Shown here in pieces: positions 19,407-30,504 of a DNA stretch of 64,000 bases (positions are counted from its first letter, which is position 1; every line of letters starts with the position of its first letter). The stretch lies in NCBI GenBank assembly GCA_963719135.1, contig CAVRAZ010000011.1, positions 221,452 to 285,451 on the forward strand. Direction: 5' to 3'. Under the pieces are notes generated by a model. It was not told the origin of the DNA and did not search any database. It saw nothing but the letters and a program-made list of their open reading frames with translations. Source of the DNA: CAVRAZ01 sp963719135. Its GTDB lineage: Bacteria > Pseudomonadota > Gammaproteobacteria > DSM-19610. The position numbers and the translations under genes are program-made.

Positions 19407-20441
19407 ATGGATTTCCCAACCTACAGTTCTCCGCACCTGCCGCTGAACCAGCAGGTGTCGACGATCATGCGCGACGTCATCCTCGCGCTGCTGCCCGGCG
19501 CGGCCTGCATGGCCTGGTTCTTCGGCTGGGGCGTCATCGTCAACCTGCTGGTGGCGGGGTCCACGGCGGTCGCCGCCGAAGCGGCGATGCTGAAACTGCG
19601 CGGCCGCCCGGTCGCGGCGACGCTGGCCGATCACAGCGCCCTGCTCACCGGCCTGCTGCTGGGACTGTGCCTGGCGCCGCTGGCGTCCTGGTGGATTCCG
19701 GTGATCGGCGCCCTGACCGCCATCGTCGTCGCCAAGCAGCTCTACGGCGGACTCGGTTACAACCCGTTCAATCCGGCAATGGTCGGCTACGTCGTGCTGA
19801 TCCTGTCCTTTCCGTTTCAGATGACGCTCTGGCCGGCGCCGCACGGCTTGGAGCACGCATCGCTGTCGCTCGCCGACACCCTGTCGCTGATCTTCACCGG
19901 CGCGCCGCCGGCCGGCCTGACGCTGGACGCCATCACCATGGCGACGCCGCTGGACAGCGTCAAGACCGGCTTCAGCGTGTTCGACACCTGGAGCGAGATC
20001 ACCGCCGGCCCGCTGTTCGGCCTCATCGGCGGCAGGGGCTGGGAATGGATCAACCTCGCCTACCTTGCGGGCGGCCTCTGGCTGATCCGCCGGCGCGTCA
20101 TCCAGTGGCACATCCCGGCGGCCGTCATCGGGTCGCTGTTCGTGCTGTCCAACCCGTTCTTCGCCGCGGACTCCGACGGCTACGCCTCGCCGGTTTTCCA
20201 TTTGCTGAGCGGCGCGACCATGCTCGGTGCGTTCTTCATCGCCACCGATCCCGTGTCCGCGGCCACCACGCCCAAAGGCAGGCTCTGGTACGGCGCCGGC
20301 ATCGGCACGCTGGTCTACATCATCCGCACCTGGGGCGGCTATCCGGACGGCTTCGCGTTCGCCGTATTGCTCATGAACATGGCCGCGCCGACCATCGACT
20401 ACTACACCCGGCCGCGCGTGTTCGGGCACAAGGACGGGTGA
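19407..20441 (+). CDS. rsxD: Rsx/Rnf complex subunit D
   Basis: Membrane subunit of 344 residues related to NqrB, with about ten spans. GGLGYNPFNPAMVGY and LLSGATMLGAFFIATDPVS are conserved; the second contains the SGAT-type site where FMN is covalently attached in RnfD. It forms the membrane core with RsxA, E and G. It follows rsxC by 18 bases and rsxG starts one base after its stop. Confidence 0.94.
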   Translation: MDFPTYSSPHLPLNQQVSTIMRDVILALLPGAACMAWFFGWGVIVNLLVAGSTAVAAEAAMLKLRGRPVAATLADHSALLTGLLLGLCLAPLASWWIPVIGALTAIVVAKQLYGGLGYNPFNPAMVGYVVLILSFPFQMTLWPAPHGLEHASLSLADTLSLIFTGAPPAGLTLDAITMATPLDSVKTGFSVFDTWSEITAGPLFGLIGGRGWEWINLAYLAGGLWLIRRRVIQWHIPAAVIGSLFVLSNPFFAADSDGYASPVFHLLSGATMLGAFFIATDPVSAATTPKGRLWYGAGIGTLVYIIRTWGGYPDGFAFAVLLMNMAAPTIDYYTRPRVFGHKDG

Positions 20442-20442
20442 C

Positions 20443-21075
20443 TTGACCTACCGCAGCGCGCCCCTGTCGGCCCTGTTCCTGTTCCTGTTCGCGGTCGTCG
20501 GCGTGGCGGTGGTCGCCTTCACCTACGATCGCACCGCGGAACGCATCGCCTACAACGAGAAGGCGTCGCTGCTGCGCAGCATCAACGAGCTGGTTCCCGC
20601 GGAGCGCTACGACAACGACATCTTCAACGATGTCGTTGGCGAACGGAACGAGGCAATGCTCGGTTCGCCCGACCCGGTGCCGGTGTACCGCGCCCGCGAG
20701 GACGGCAAGCCGGTGGCCGCCGTGTTCGCCGCGATCGCACCCGACGGCTACAACGGCCGCATCAAGCTGCTGGTGGGCGTCAACGCCGACGGAACGCTGG
20801 CCGGCGTGCGCGTCGTGGCCCACCACGAAACGCCCGGACTCGGCGACGGCATCGAGATCGAGCGCTCGAACTGGATTCGCGAATTCGACGGCCGCTCGCT
20901 GAACGATCCCGACGAGAAGCACTGGAAAGTGAAGCGCGACGGCGGCGTGTTCGACCAGTTCACCGGGGCCACCATCACGCCGCGCGCGGTCGTGAAGGCC
21001 GTCCACAACGTTTTGCTATACTTCAGCCTGCACAGGGATTCCCTGTTCGAACAGGCGCCGGAGAAAACCCCATGA
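20443..21075 (+). CDS. rsxG: Rsx/Rnf complex FMN-binding subunit G
   Basis: Single-span, periplasm-facing subunit of 210 residues. A membrane helix occupies about 8-28, and FTGATITPRAVVKAVH contains the covalent FMN site (the final Thr of S/TGAT-T). The start is TTG at 20443, with AGGA eight bases upstream; the tempting GTG at 20438 is out of frame. The last four bases overlap rsxE (ATGA). Confidence 0.93.
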   Translation: MTYRSAPLSALFLFLFAVVGVAVVAFTYDRTAERIAYNEKASLLRSINELVPAERYDNDIFNDVVGERNEAMLGSPDPVPVYRAREDGKPVAAVFAAIAPDGYNGRIKLLVGVNADGTLAGVRVVAHHETPGLGDGIEIERSNWIREFDGRSLNDPDEKHWKVKRDGGVFDQFTGATITPRAVVKAVHNVLLYFSLHRDSLFEQAPEKTP

Positions 21076-21764
21076 GCACGCCCATCGCCTACCGCAGGAT
21101 CGTCGCCGACGGCCTCTGGTACAACAACACCGGCCTGGTGCAGCTTCTGGGTCTCTGTCCGCTGATGGCGGTGACCAACACCGTCGTCAACGGTCTCGGC
21201 CTGGGCCTGGCCACCACCCTGACCCTGGTGGCGTCGAACAGCATCGTGTCGCTGATCCGCGGCTGGGTGCGGCCGGAAGTGCGTATTCCGGTGTTCGTGC
21301 TGGTCATCGCGTCGGTCGTGACCGCCATCGAACTCGCCATGAACGCCTGGTTTCACGAACTCTACAAGATCCTCGGCATCTTCATTCCGCTGATCGTCAC
21401 CAACTGCTGCATCATCGGCCGCGCCGAGGCCTTCGCGTCGAAACAGCCGCCGGGCAAGGCGTTCGTCGACGGGCTCAGCATCGGCGCGGGATTTCTGCTG
21501 GTGCTGGTGGCGCTGGGCGCCATGCGCGAAATCGTCGGCAAGGGCACACTGTTCGCGCAGGCCAACCTGATGTTCGGTGAGTGGGGGCATTCGCTGACGT
21601 TCACCCTGTCGGATCACTATGGCGGGTTTCTCATCGCGGCGCTGCCGCCCGGCGCCTTCATGGGCCTCGGCCTGCTGATCGCGCTGAAGAACCTGATCGA
21701 CCGGCGCCAGGCCGAGCGCAGCGCGCTGGTCGGTGCGCCCGGAACGGCGGAGGCGGCCACCTGA
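21072..21764 (+). CDS. rsxE: Rsx/Rnf complex subunit E
   Basis: Membrane subunit of 230 residues, homologous to RsxA and packed against it. WYNNTGLVQLLGLCPLMAV and IPLIVTNCCIIGRAEAF are the paired half-repeats with conserved Cys. It is translationally coupled to rsxG. Together these six genes make the full Rsx/Rnf complex, which in gammaproteobacteria keeps SoxR reduced or drives reduced ferredoxin formation; which applies here cannot be told, since no soxR is in the window. Confidence 0.94.
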   Translation: MSTPIAYRRIVADGLWYNNTGLVQLLGLCPLMAVTNTVVNGLGLGLATTLTLVASNSIVSLIRGWVRPEVRIPVFVLVIASVVTAIELAMNAWFHELYKILGIFIPLIVTNCCIIGRAEAFASKQPPGKAFVDGLSIGAGFLLVLVALGAMREIVGKGTLFAQANLMFGEWGHSLTFTLSDHYGGFLIAALPPGAFMGLGLLIALKNLIDRRQAERSALVGAPGTAEAAT

Positions 21765-21795
21765 CCGGCGCGCAGCCCGGTTCCGACGCCAGCGC

Positions 21796-22446
21796 ATGAA
21801 CCGGCGGAAACGCGTCGAAATCTTCTCGCGGCTGCGCACTGCGAATCCGAAACCGACCACGGAACTCGAATACGGCAACCACTTCCAGCTCCTGATCGCC
21901 GTGATCCTTTCGGCGCAGGCGACCGACGTCAGCGTCAACAAGGCCACGGCCGGCCTGTTCAGGACCGTGCGGACACCGGCCGCACTGCTGGCGCTGGGCG
22001 AACGCGGCCTCAAGGCGCACATCAGAACCATCGGTCTTCACAACAGCAAGGCCAAGAACATCATGAAGACCTGCGCGCTGCTCGAGGAGCGGCACGGCGG
22101 GAAAGTACCCGATGACCGCGCCGCGCTCGAGGCGCTGCCCGGCGTCGGCCGCAAGACCGCCAACGTGATTCTGAACACCGCCTTCGGTCAGCCGACCATC
22201 GCGGTCGACACGCATATCTTCCGCGTCGCCAACCGCACCGGCATCGCACCCGGCAAGACCGTGCGCCAGGTCGAGGACCGGCTCGCGCGCCTCATACCCG
22301 ACGAGTTCCAGCACGACGCCCACCACTGGCTGATTCTCCACGGCCGCTACGTCTGCACGGCGCGCAAGCCGCGCTGCGGCGACTGCGTCATCGCCGATCT
22401 CTGCGAATACCGGCACAAGACGCCGGCGCCGGCTGACGCCGCCTGA
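21796..22446 (+). CDS. nth: Endonuclease III
   Basis: DNA glycosylase/AP lyase of base-excision repair acting on oxidised pyrimidines. It has 216 residues (usual 211). LPGVGRKTANVIL is the helix-hairpin-helix with the catalytic Lys, AVDTHIFRVANR holds the catalytic Asp, and the C-terminal Cys pattern (Cx6Cx2Cx5C in CTARKPRCGDCVIADLC) binds the 4Fe-4S cluster. It closes the rsx operon, 31 bases after rsxE, as in many gammaproteobacteria. Confidence 0.95.
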   Translation: MNRRKRVEIFSRLRTANPKPTTELEYGNHFQLLIAVILSAQATDVSVNKATAGLFRTVRTPAALLALGERGLKAHIRTIGLHNSKAKNIMKTCALLEERHGGKVPDDRAALEALPGVGRKTANVILNTAFGQPTIAVDTHIFRVANRTGIAPGKTVRQVEDRLARLIPDEFQHDAHHWLILHGRYVCTARKPRCGDCVIADLCEYRHKTPAPADAA

Positions 22447-22725
22447 CGCGCGGACGGTGCGTTTGCGTCGGCTTGACACGCACAGACAGGCCTCATGCCG
22501 GGGTGCGGCCGGGCACGAGACGGCCCTTGGGTGACACGTCGTCGCCGCCCGCCAGCGTGACAGGCTGCTGACAGCCGTCCGGCGAGTGCAAGGCAAGGCG
22601 GACACCGGCCGCACCTGAACCTCGCGCGGCGATGCACATTGCCGCATCCGGCCGCGTGAAGCCTTTTCGACAGCCTGCTACACTGGCGGTCCGTCGCCTT
22701 CAACAACAACGGGGGGTACCCACCG

Positions 22726-23223
22726 ATGAACCTCGACAGTTTCAGCGGCATGATCATCCTGCTCGCGCTGGTCCTGACCGGCGTCTGGCTCTACCTGCTG
22801 AACCGCGACCGCCAAAGGATGCAGGTGCAGATCCATGAACTCGCCCGCCAGCACTCGCTGTTCAATACGAGCGATGACGCGCGCCTGCTGTGCCGCGCGA
22901 TTCAGCGGGTGCGTCCCAATGCCCACCCGACCCTCGACTACGTCATTGCCACGGACGACAAACAATCCGCCTACCTCGCCGAGTGGCGCTCGCAACTCCC
23001 GCGCCCCACCGACCAGGAGATTGCCGCGTCCCTCACGTCGGTCAACGCCGACGATGCCAGCGGCGGTTACGCGGCGCGGCGCCGGGCGGAATACCCGAGC
23101 GTCGGCGACCAGTTCGATGCGGCCTACAAGGCGCGCCAGGGCCACCCCAGCGAGCAGCAGGAAATCGATCGCCGGATCGCCGAGGTCAAGAGCAAGTATG
23201 TCAAGCCGGACGTATGCCTCTAG
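22726..23223 (+). CDS. Unknown membrane-anchored protein with phage-tail-like C-terminal motif
   Basis: A 165-residue protein not recognised as a known family. Residues about 8-26 are a hydrophobic anchor (GMIILLALVLTGVWLYLL), followed by a short charged coil and a soluble region. The C-terminus EYPSVGDQFDAAYKAR followed by EIDRRIAEVKSKYVKP strongly resembles a short module seen at the end of many tail-assembly proteins of tailed phages. GGGGGT precedes the ATG. No phage genes flank it; the module may be borrowed or shared. The 279 bases before it show no gene. Confidence 0.7.
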   Translation: MNLDSFSGMIILLALVLTGVWLYLLNRDRQRMQVQIHELARQHSLFNTSDDARLLCRAIQRVRPNAHPTLDYVIATDDKQSAYLAEWRSQLPRPTDQEIAASLTSVNADDASGGYAARRRAEYPSVGDQFDAAYKARQGHPSEQQEIDRRIAEVKSKYVKPDVCL

Positions 23224-23274
23224 GCATCGCCCGCCACTGTCCCGCCCGGCCGATGCTCGGCCGGACGCCCCCGC

Positions 23275-23712
23275 ATGAGCCTGTCGTTCGGCCAGGACCG
23301 CGACGGCATGCGCCGGTACTACTGCCGCGCGTGGGCCCGCTTTCGCGCCGGCCGGCCGCTCGAACCGCTGGAATCGCAACTGATCGCGGTCATCCGCGTC
23401 CATCCCGAATATCAGGGTCTGCTGGACGACGAAACCGCAGCCTGTGCCTGGGAAGCCGAAGCGGTCGGCGGCGAAACCAACCCCTTTCTGCACATGAGCA
23501 TGCACCTTGCGCTGCACGAACAGGTGGGCACCGACCGACCGCAAGGCATCAAGGCGCTTTATGAGTCGCTGGCGGCCCGAGCGGGCGACGTGCACGCACT
23601 GGAACATCGGATGATGGAGTGCCTGGGCCGCGCGCTCTGGGACGCTCAACGCGGCGCCGCGCCCCCCGACGAGCGCGCCTACCTCGAGTGCCTGCGCCGT
23701 CTGGCCGGCTGA
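23275..23712 (+). CDS. DUF1841 family protein
   Basis: Soluble protein of 145 residues. RAGRPLEPLESQLIAVIRVH, TNPFLHMSMHLALHEQVGTD and RPQGI match the DUF1841 family, which is common in beta- and gammaproteobacteria. The conserved His residues (HMSMHLALHEQ) could bind a metal, but no function is known. It follows the unknown membrane-anchored gene by 51 bases and precedes the copper block by 147 bases. Confidence 0.85.
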   Translation: MSLSFGQDRDGMRRYYCRAWARFRAGRPLEPLESQLIAVIRVHPEYQGLLDDETAACAWEAEAVGGETNPFLHMSMHLALHEQVGTDRPQGIKALYESLAARAGDVHALEHRMMECLGRALWDAQRGAAPPDERAYLECLRRLAG

Positions 23713-23859
23713 AGCGGACGCCGGTGGATCGGTCGAGGCACGCGAGCGATCGAGAAACTTTCCGCGCGACCGTCTGTCGTAATGGCAGCGGGTGCAGGCG
23801 ACCCGGTGTCCAGCCATTGTTCCACGCTTACCCCAACCCTGCCCGAGGAGGCATCGATA

Positions 23860-24274
23860 ATGTCAAACAATTCGTTCAGGAAACCCCTTGTCGTCGCGCT
23901 CGGCGCGGCCTTCGTCGGCTCGATGGCCGGCGCGACCCTGGCGAACGCCGCCGACAACCCGTTCGCCATGAGCGCGCTGTCCGGCGGCTACCGGGTCGCC
24001 GATGCCGCGGAAGGCAAGTGCGGCGGCAACATGAGATCAGGAAGGCAAGTGCGGCGGCAACATGAAGATGCAGGAAGGCAAATGCGGCATGATGATGATG
24101 GATACCAACAATGACGGCAAGGTCAGCAAGGAAGAGTTCATGGCCCGCCACGAAGCGATGTTTTCGAAGATGGACGCGAACGGCGACGGCGTCGTCGACG
24201 CCGACGAAATGAAGGCGATGCAGGACAAGTGCCGCAACAACATGAAGGAAGGCAGGTGCGGCGGCATGCTGTAG
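23860..24274 (+). CDS. EGKCG/EF-hand precursor of MNIO pathway, frame broken
   Basis: Small exported protein, 138 residues if repaired. Residues 1-31 are a signal peptide (LVVALGAAFVGSMAGATLANA). Then come EGKCGGNM, a second EGKCGGNMKMQ, EGKCGMMMM, two EF-hand loops (DTNNDGKVSKEEF and DANGDGVVDADEM), and a final EGRCGGML. EGKCG repeats are the substrates of the MNIO enzyme HvfB in Haemophilus, which turns the Cys into a copper-binding group. Two bases are missing in the first repeat (24034-24038: ATGAGATCAGG against ATGAAGATGCAGG in the next), throwing the 5' half out of frame. GAGGAGG precedes the ATG by eight bases. Whether the break is real or a sequence error is open. Confidence 0.75.
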
Positions 24275-24284
24275 GCCGGCGGCC

Positions 24285-25142
24285 GTGAACAACGCCTTGC
24301 AGTATCCGGTGCAAGGCGCCGGCCTCGGTCTGCGGCGGACCCTGATGGGTCCGCTTGCCGACCGCCGCCCCGAACGGATCGGCTTCTATGAACTCGCACC
24401 GGAGAACTGGATCGGCGTCGGCGGCGCCTGGGGCAGGCGTTTGCGTGCCTTCACCGAACGCCATCCCTTCGTCTGCCACGGACTGTCGCTCTCCGTCGGC
24501 GGCCCGTCGCCGCTGGACGAACCCTTCCTGCAGCGGGTGAAGCGCTTCCTCGATGCGCACGCAATCCGCGCGTACACCGAGCACCTCAGCTATTGCGCCG
24601 ACGACGGACATCTCTACGACCTCATGCCGATTCCCTTCACCGAGGAAGCGGTTCACCACGCCGCGCGGCGCATCCGCTGCGTGCAGGACATTCTCGAACG
24701 GCGCATCGCGCTGGAAAACGTTTCCTACTACGCCGCGCCCGGCAAACGCATGGAGGAGATCGATTTCATCAACGCCGTGCTGGAGGAAGCCGACTGCGAC
24801 CTGCTGCTGGACGTCAACAACATCTACGTCAACAGCGTCAATCACGGGTATGACGCGGCAGCGTTTCTGACCGCGCTGCCGGCCGAACGCATTGTCTATT
24901 TCCATATCGCCGGCCACTACAAGGAGGCCGAGGACCTGATCGTCGACACCCACGCTGCGGACATCGTCGACCCGGTCTGGGATCTGCTGGAAAAGGCCTA
25001 CGCGCAATTCGGCGTGGTGCCGACCCTGCTGGAGCGCGACTTCAACATTCCCCCGCTGCCGGCGTTGTTGACCGAAATCGATCGCATCGATCGCCTGCAG
25101 CAGGCGTGGAGGCGGAACGATGAACGGCGCAGCGTCCGATAA
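24285..25142 (+). CDS. MNIO-family (DUF692) multinuclear iron oxidase
   Basis: TIM-barrel enzyme of 285 residues in the MbnB/HvfB/BufB family, which uses two or three non-haem irons and O2 to modify Cys in a peptide partner. Likely ligands are visible: ELAPENW, VCHGLSLS, YTEHLSYC, ALENVSYY, LLLDVNNIYVNSVNH, YFHIAGH, DTHAADIVD and LLERDFNIP. GTG start ten bases after the precursor; its end overlaps the DUF2063 gene by 23 bases. From position and precursor type, its substrate should be the EGKCG protein and its product a copper-binding peptide; that is inference. Confidence 0.9.
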   Translation: MNNALQYPVQGAGLGLRRTLMGPLADRRPERIGFYELAPENWIGVGGAWGRRLRAFTERHPFVCHGLSLSVGGPSPLDEPFLQRVKRFLDAHAIRAYTEHLSYCADDGHLYDLMPIPFTEEAVHHAARRIRCVQDILERRIALENVSYYAAPGKRMEEIDFINAVLEEADCDLLLDVNNIYVNSVNHGYDAAAFLTALPAERIVYFHIAGHYKEAEDLIVDTHAADIVDPVWDLLEKAYAQFGVVPTLLERDFNIPPLPALLTEIDRIDRLQQAWRRNDERRSVR

Positions 25143-25899
25143 ACGGGGCCTGCCCGGGTTCATGCGCACCCAGTACGCGTTCGCCGCCCATATCCGCGAT
25201 CCGGGCGGCGCCCCGCTTCCGGCCGACGTCGAAGACCGGCGCATGGCGATCTACCGCGACCTGTTTTTCAACAACGTCGAAGGTTTTCTCAGCGCCACGT
25301 TTCCGGTGCTCAAACAGGTGCTGGGCGACGCGGACTGGCAGCGCATGGCGCGCGGTTTCTTCGCCGATCACCGCTGCCGCTCGCCGCTGTTTCTGGAGAT
25401 TCCCCGCGAATTCCTGACCTGGCTCGAACAGGAACGCCCCGACGATGAACGGGACCCGCCGTTCCTGCGCGAGCTGGCGCACTACGAATGGGTCGAGCTG
25501 GCGCTGTCGGTCTGTGAAACCGACGCTCGGCCCTGCGACCCGGACGCGGACTTGCTGGCGAGCCGGCCGGTCCTGGCAAACACGGCCTGGCCCTTCGCGT
25601 ACCGGTTTCCGGTGCACAGGATCGGACCGGATTTCAAGCCTGCGGCGCCACCCGTCGAGCCGACCTACCTGCTCGTCTACCGCGACCCCGATGACGCAGT
25701 CGGCTTCATTGCATTGAACGCCGTCAGCGCGCGCCTGTTCGGCCTGCTTCAGGAATCGGGCGAGCACAGCGGTCGCGCGATTCTGGAGCGCATCGCCAGT
25801 GAGCTGAATCACCCCGACCCCGCTGTCGTCGTCGCGGGCGGACTGGGTATACTCCGCGCGTGGCGCGCCAGGGGCATCGTGCTGGGCGGAAACGCCTGA
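25120..25899 (+). CDS. DUF2063 partner protein of MNIO (HvfC/BufC-like)
   Basis: A 259-residue protein. MAIYRDLFFNNVEGFLSATF and FLEIPREFLTWLE are hallmarks of DUF2063, the partner that presents the precursor leader to the MNIO enzyme (the role shown for MbnC and HvfC). It starts 23 bases before the end of the MNIO gene, so the two are coupled. No catalytic motif is expected. A 170-base gap separates it from the DoxX gene. Confidence 0.9.
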   Translation: MNGAASDKRGLPGFMRTQYAFAAHIRDPGGAPLPADVEDRRMAIYRDLFFNNVEGFLSATFPVLKQVLGDADWQRMARGFFADHRCRSPLFLEIPREFLTWLEQERPDDERDPPFLRELAHYEWVELALSVCETDARPCDPDADLLASRPVLANTAWPFAYRFPVHRIGPDFKPAAPPVEPTYLLVYRDPDDAVGFIALNAVSARLFGLLQESGEHSGRAILERIASELNHPDPAVVVAGGLGILRAWRARGIVLGGNA

Positions 25900-26069
25900 T
25901 CGAGTCCGCCGGAGGGCATGCCGTGCCGCGCGCACCCGGCCAGAGCGCCCCGCCGCCGACCGACACCGGACCCTGCCGCCCGGCGCGCAGCACAGCGGTC
26001 CGCGCCGCCGTCCGGTAGAATTCAGCGGACACACCCGAACCACACACGCAAGTAACAGGAGTGCCGACT

Positions 26070-26681
26070 ATGGAATTGTTCACCGGACTGCAGCGATTGC
26101 TCGATGCAACCCGTGCCCTGGATTTCCTCGCCCCACTCGCGATCCGCCTCTACCTGGCGCCGATCTTCTGGATGTCCGGGACCAAGAAACTCGCCGATAT
26201 ACCGGGCACCATCGCGTGGTTCGGCAATACCGACTGGGGACTCGGACTGCCCTACCCGGAATACCTGGCGTGGGCCGCGACAATGACCGAGATCGGCGGC
26301 GCGATCCTGCTGGTGATCGGGCTGGCGGTGCGCTGGGTGTCGCTTCCCCTGATGGTCGTCACGGCGGTCGCCGCGGTGACCGTGCATCTGCAGAACGGCT
26401 GGCTGGCGATCGCCGAAGGCAGCGGCTTTTTCGCCACCGATCGCACCCGCGGCGCCATTGAGCGCCTGGCCCAGGCCAAGGCGATACTGCAGCAGCACGG
26501 CAACTACCAGTGGCTGACCGAGAACGGCAACTTCGTCGTGCTCAACAACGGCGTCGAATTCGCGGCCACCTATTTCATCATGCTGCTGGTGCTGTTCTTC
26601 CTCGGCGCCGGCCGCTACTGCAGCATCGATTACTGGACCCGCCGCGCGCTCATGCCGTACGACGAGCGTTACGGAGTCTGA
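26070..26681 (+). CDS. DoxX-family membrane protein
   Basis: Four-span inner-membrane protein of 203 residues. LAIRLYLAPIFWMSGTKKL is the DoxX N-terminal helix; further spans include ATMTEIGGAILLVIGLAVRW and ATYFIMLLVLFFLGAGRY. ATG at 26070 was preferred over an in-frame GTG at 26061 because AGGA lies nine bases before the ATG but touches the GTG. DoxX genes commonly close MNIO operons; their role is thought to be in redox or membrane handling and is not established. Confidence 0.85.
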   Translation: MELFTGLQRLLDATRALDFLAPLAIRLYLAPIFWMSGTKKLADIPGTIAWFGNTDWGLGLPYPEYLAWAATMTEIGGAILLVIGLAVRWVSLPLMVVTAVAAVTVHLQNGWLAIAEGSGFFATDRTRGAIERLAQAKAILQQHGNYQWLTENGNFVVLNNGVEFAATYFIMLLVLFFLGAGRYCSIDYWTRRALMPYDERYGV

Positions 26682-26693
26682 CGGACGCGCGCC

Positions 26694-29123
<2,430 letters not shown>

Positions 29124-29133
29124 GGATACGTTG

Positions 29134-29340
29134 ATGACTACAACCCAATCGCTGCAGGTGACCGGCATGACCTGCCAGCACTGCGTGAAGCACGTGCACG
29201 AGGCTCTGGTGAGCGTCGCCGGCGTCACCGGCGCCGACGTCGACCTCGCGTCCGGCACGGCCGACGTCAGCGGTGACGCCGAGCGTGCCGCGCTGGTTCA
29301 GGCGGTCAAGGCCGCCGGCTACGACGTGGCGGGTGGCTGA
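29134..29340 (+). CDS. copZ: Copper chaperone CopZ (HMA domain)
   Basis: A 68-residue heavy-metal-associated domain protein. VTGMTCQHCVKHVHEAL holds the CxxC copper site and the C-terminal VKAAGYDV is typical. It would pass Cu(+) to the ATPase upstream. ATG at 29134 was chosen with GAGG eight bases before; a TTG three bases earlier is possible. Its TGA abuts the ATG of transaldolase. Confidence 0.93.
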   Translation: MTTTQSLQVTGMTCQHCVKHVHEALVSVAGVTGADVDLASGTADVSGDAERAALVQAVKAAGYDVAGG

Positions 29341-30468
29341 ATGGCCGCGCCGCTGAATCCGCTGCAAAAGCTGGCCGCGCTCGGACAGAGCGTGTGGCTG
29401 GACGACATTCATCGGGGCATGCTGAATTCGGGAGAATTCAAGACCTACGTCGATGACTATGCCGTGACCGGCGTCACCTCCAATCCCGCCATACTGAAGG
29501 CGGCGATTCTCGATCACAGCGATTACGACGCGGAGATCGCCACGCTGGCGCGCGACGGCGCCGACGCGCGGCGCGCGTACGAGACGCTGGTCATCGAGGA
29601 TCTGCGCCGCGCCGCGGACATCCTGCGCCCGGTCTACGAGCGCTCGGACGGCCTCGATGGCTACGTCAGCCTGGAAGTCTCGCCGCACCTGGCGCACGAC
29701 GCCGCAAAGACCGTCGACGCCGCGCGCCGCCTCTGGGGCATGCTCGACCGCCCGAACACCATGATCAAGGTGCCGGGAACGGTCGAAGGCGTCCCGGCAG
29801 TGCGCGCGCTGATCGCCGACGGCATCAACGTCAACGTCACGCTGCTGTTCGGCCTGTCGCGCTACCGGGACGCGGCGCGCGCCTATGTCGACGGCCTGCA
29901 CGACCGGCTGCAGGCGGGCAAACCGGTCCAGCGCGTGGCCTCGGTCGCGAGCTTCTTCATGAGCCGCATCGACAGCCTGATCGACGGTCGGCTGAACGAG
30001 GTCAGCGAGACGGACACCGGTAAGCAGGCGCAGGCGCGCGCACTGCGCGGCGAACTGGCCGTGGCCAGCGGCAAACTCGCCTATCAGCATTTCAAACGGC
30101 TGTTCAGCAGCGACGAGTGGAAGCCGCCGCTCGCCGCCGGCGCGCGCCCGCAGCGGCTGCTGTGGGCCAGCACCAGCACCAAGGACCCGGCCTACGTCGA
30201 CACCAAGTACGTCGAGTCGCTGATCGGACCGCAGACCGTCAACACGCTTCCTCTGAAGACTCTGAAGGCCTACCGCGACCACGGCGACCCGGCCGCCCGT
30301 ATCGAACTGGACGCCGATCAGGCGATCCTGACGCTCACCCGCCTGGCGGAACTGGGCATCGATCTGGGCGACTGCACGCGGCTGCTGGAGGACGAAGGCG
30401 TGCAGAAATTCGTCGAGCCGTTCGATCTGCTGCTGAAGACACTCGAAGAACGACTGAAGGCGGCGTGA
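29341..30468 (+). CDS. tal: Transaldolase
   Basis: Pentose-phosphate pathway enzyme of 375 residues, the longer transaldolase type (about 370 residues) rather than the 317-residue TalB form. AVTGVTSNPAILKAAI is the N-terminal signature, and RPNTMIKVPGTVEG carries the Schiff-base Lys. NVNVTLLFGLSRY and VASVASFFMSRID complete the barrel. It begins on the base after the copZ stop, so it shares the copper transcript; no metabolic link to copper is evident. The inverted repeat copy C follows. Confidence 0.93.
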   Translation: MAAPLNPLQKLAALGQSVWLDDIHRGMLNSGEFKTYVDDYAVTGVTSNPAILKAAILDHSDYDAEIATLARDGADARRAYETLVIEDLRRAADILRPVYERSDGLDGYVSLEVSPHLAHDAAKTVDAARRLWGMLDRPNTMIKVPGTVEGVPAVRALIADGINVNVTLLFGLSRYRDAARAYVDGLHDRLQAGKPVQRVASVASFFMSRIDSLIDGRLNEVSETDTGKQAQARALRGELAVASGKLAYQHFKRLFSSDEWKPPLAAGARPQRLLWASTSTKDPAYVDTKYVESLIGPQTVNTLPLKTLKAYRDHGDPAARIELDADQAILTLTRLAELGIDLGDCTRLLEDEGVQKFVEPFDLLLKTLEERLKAA

Positions 30469-30504
30469 CGCCGGCGCCTGCCATCGGCGCGGTCTTTTCA
30501 GTCG

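Noticed and set aside
23754..23780. AAACTTT and CGTAAT before the copper precursor as an ECF-type promoter
   Set aside because: The resemblance is loose, the spacing ambiguous and no cognate sigma gene is adjacent; too weak to list as a feature.
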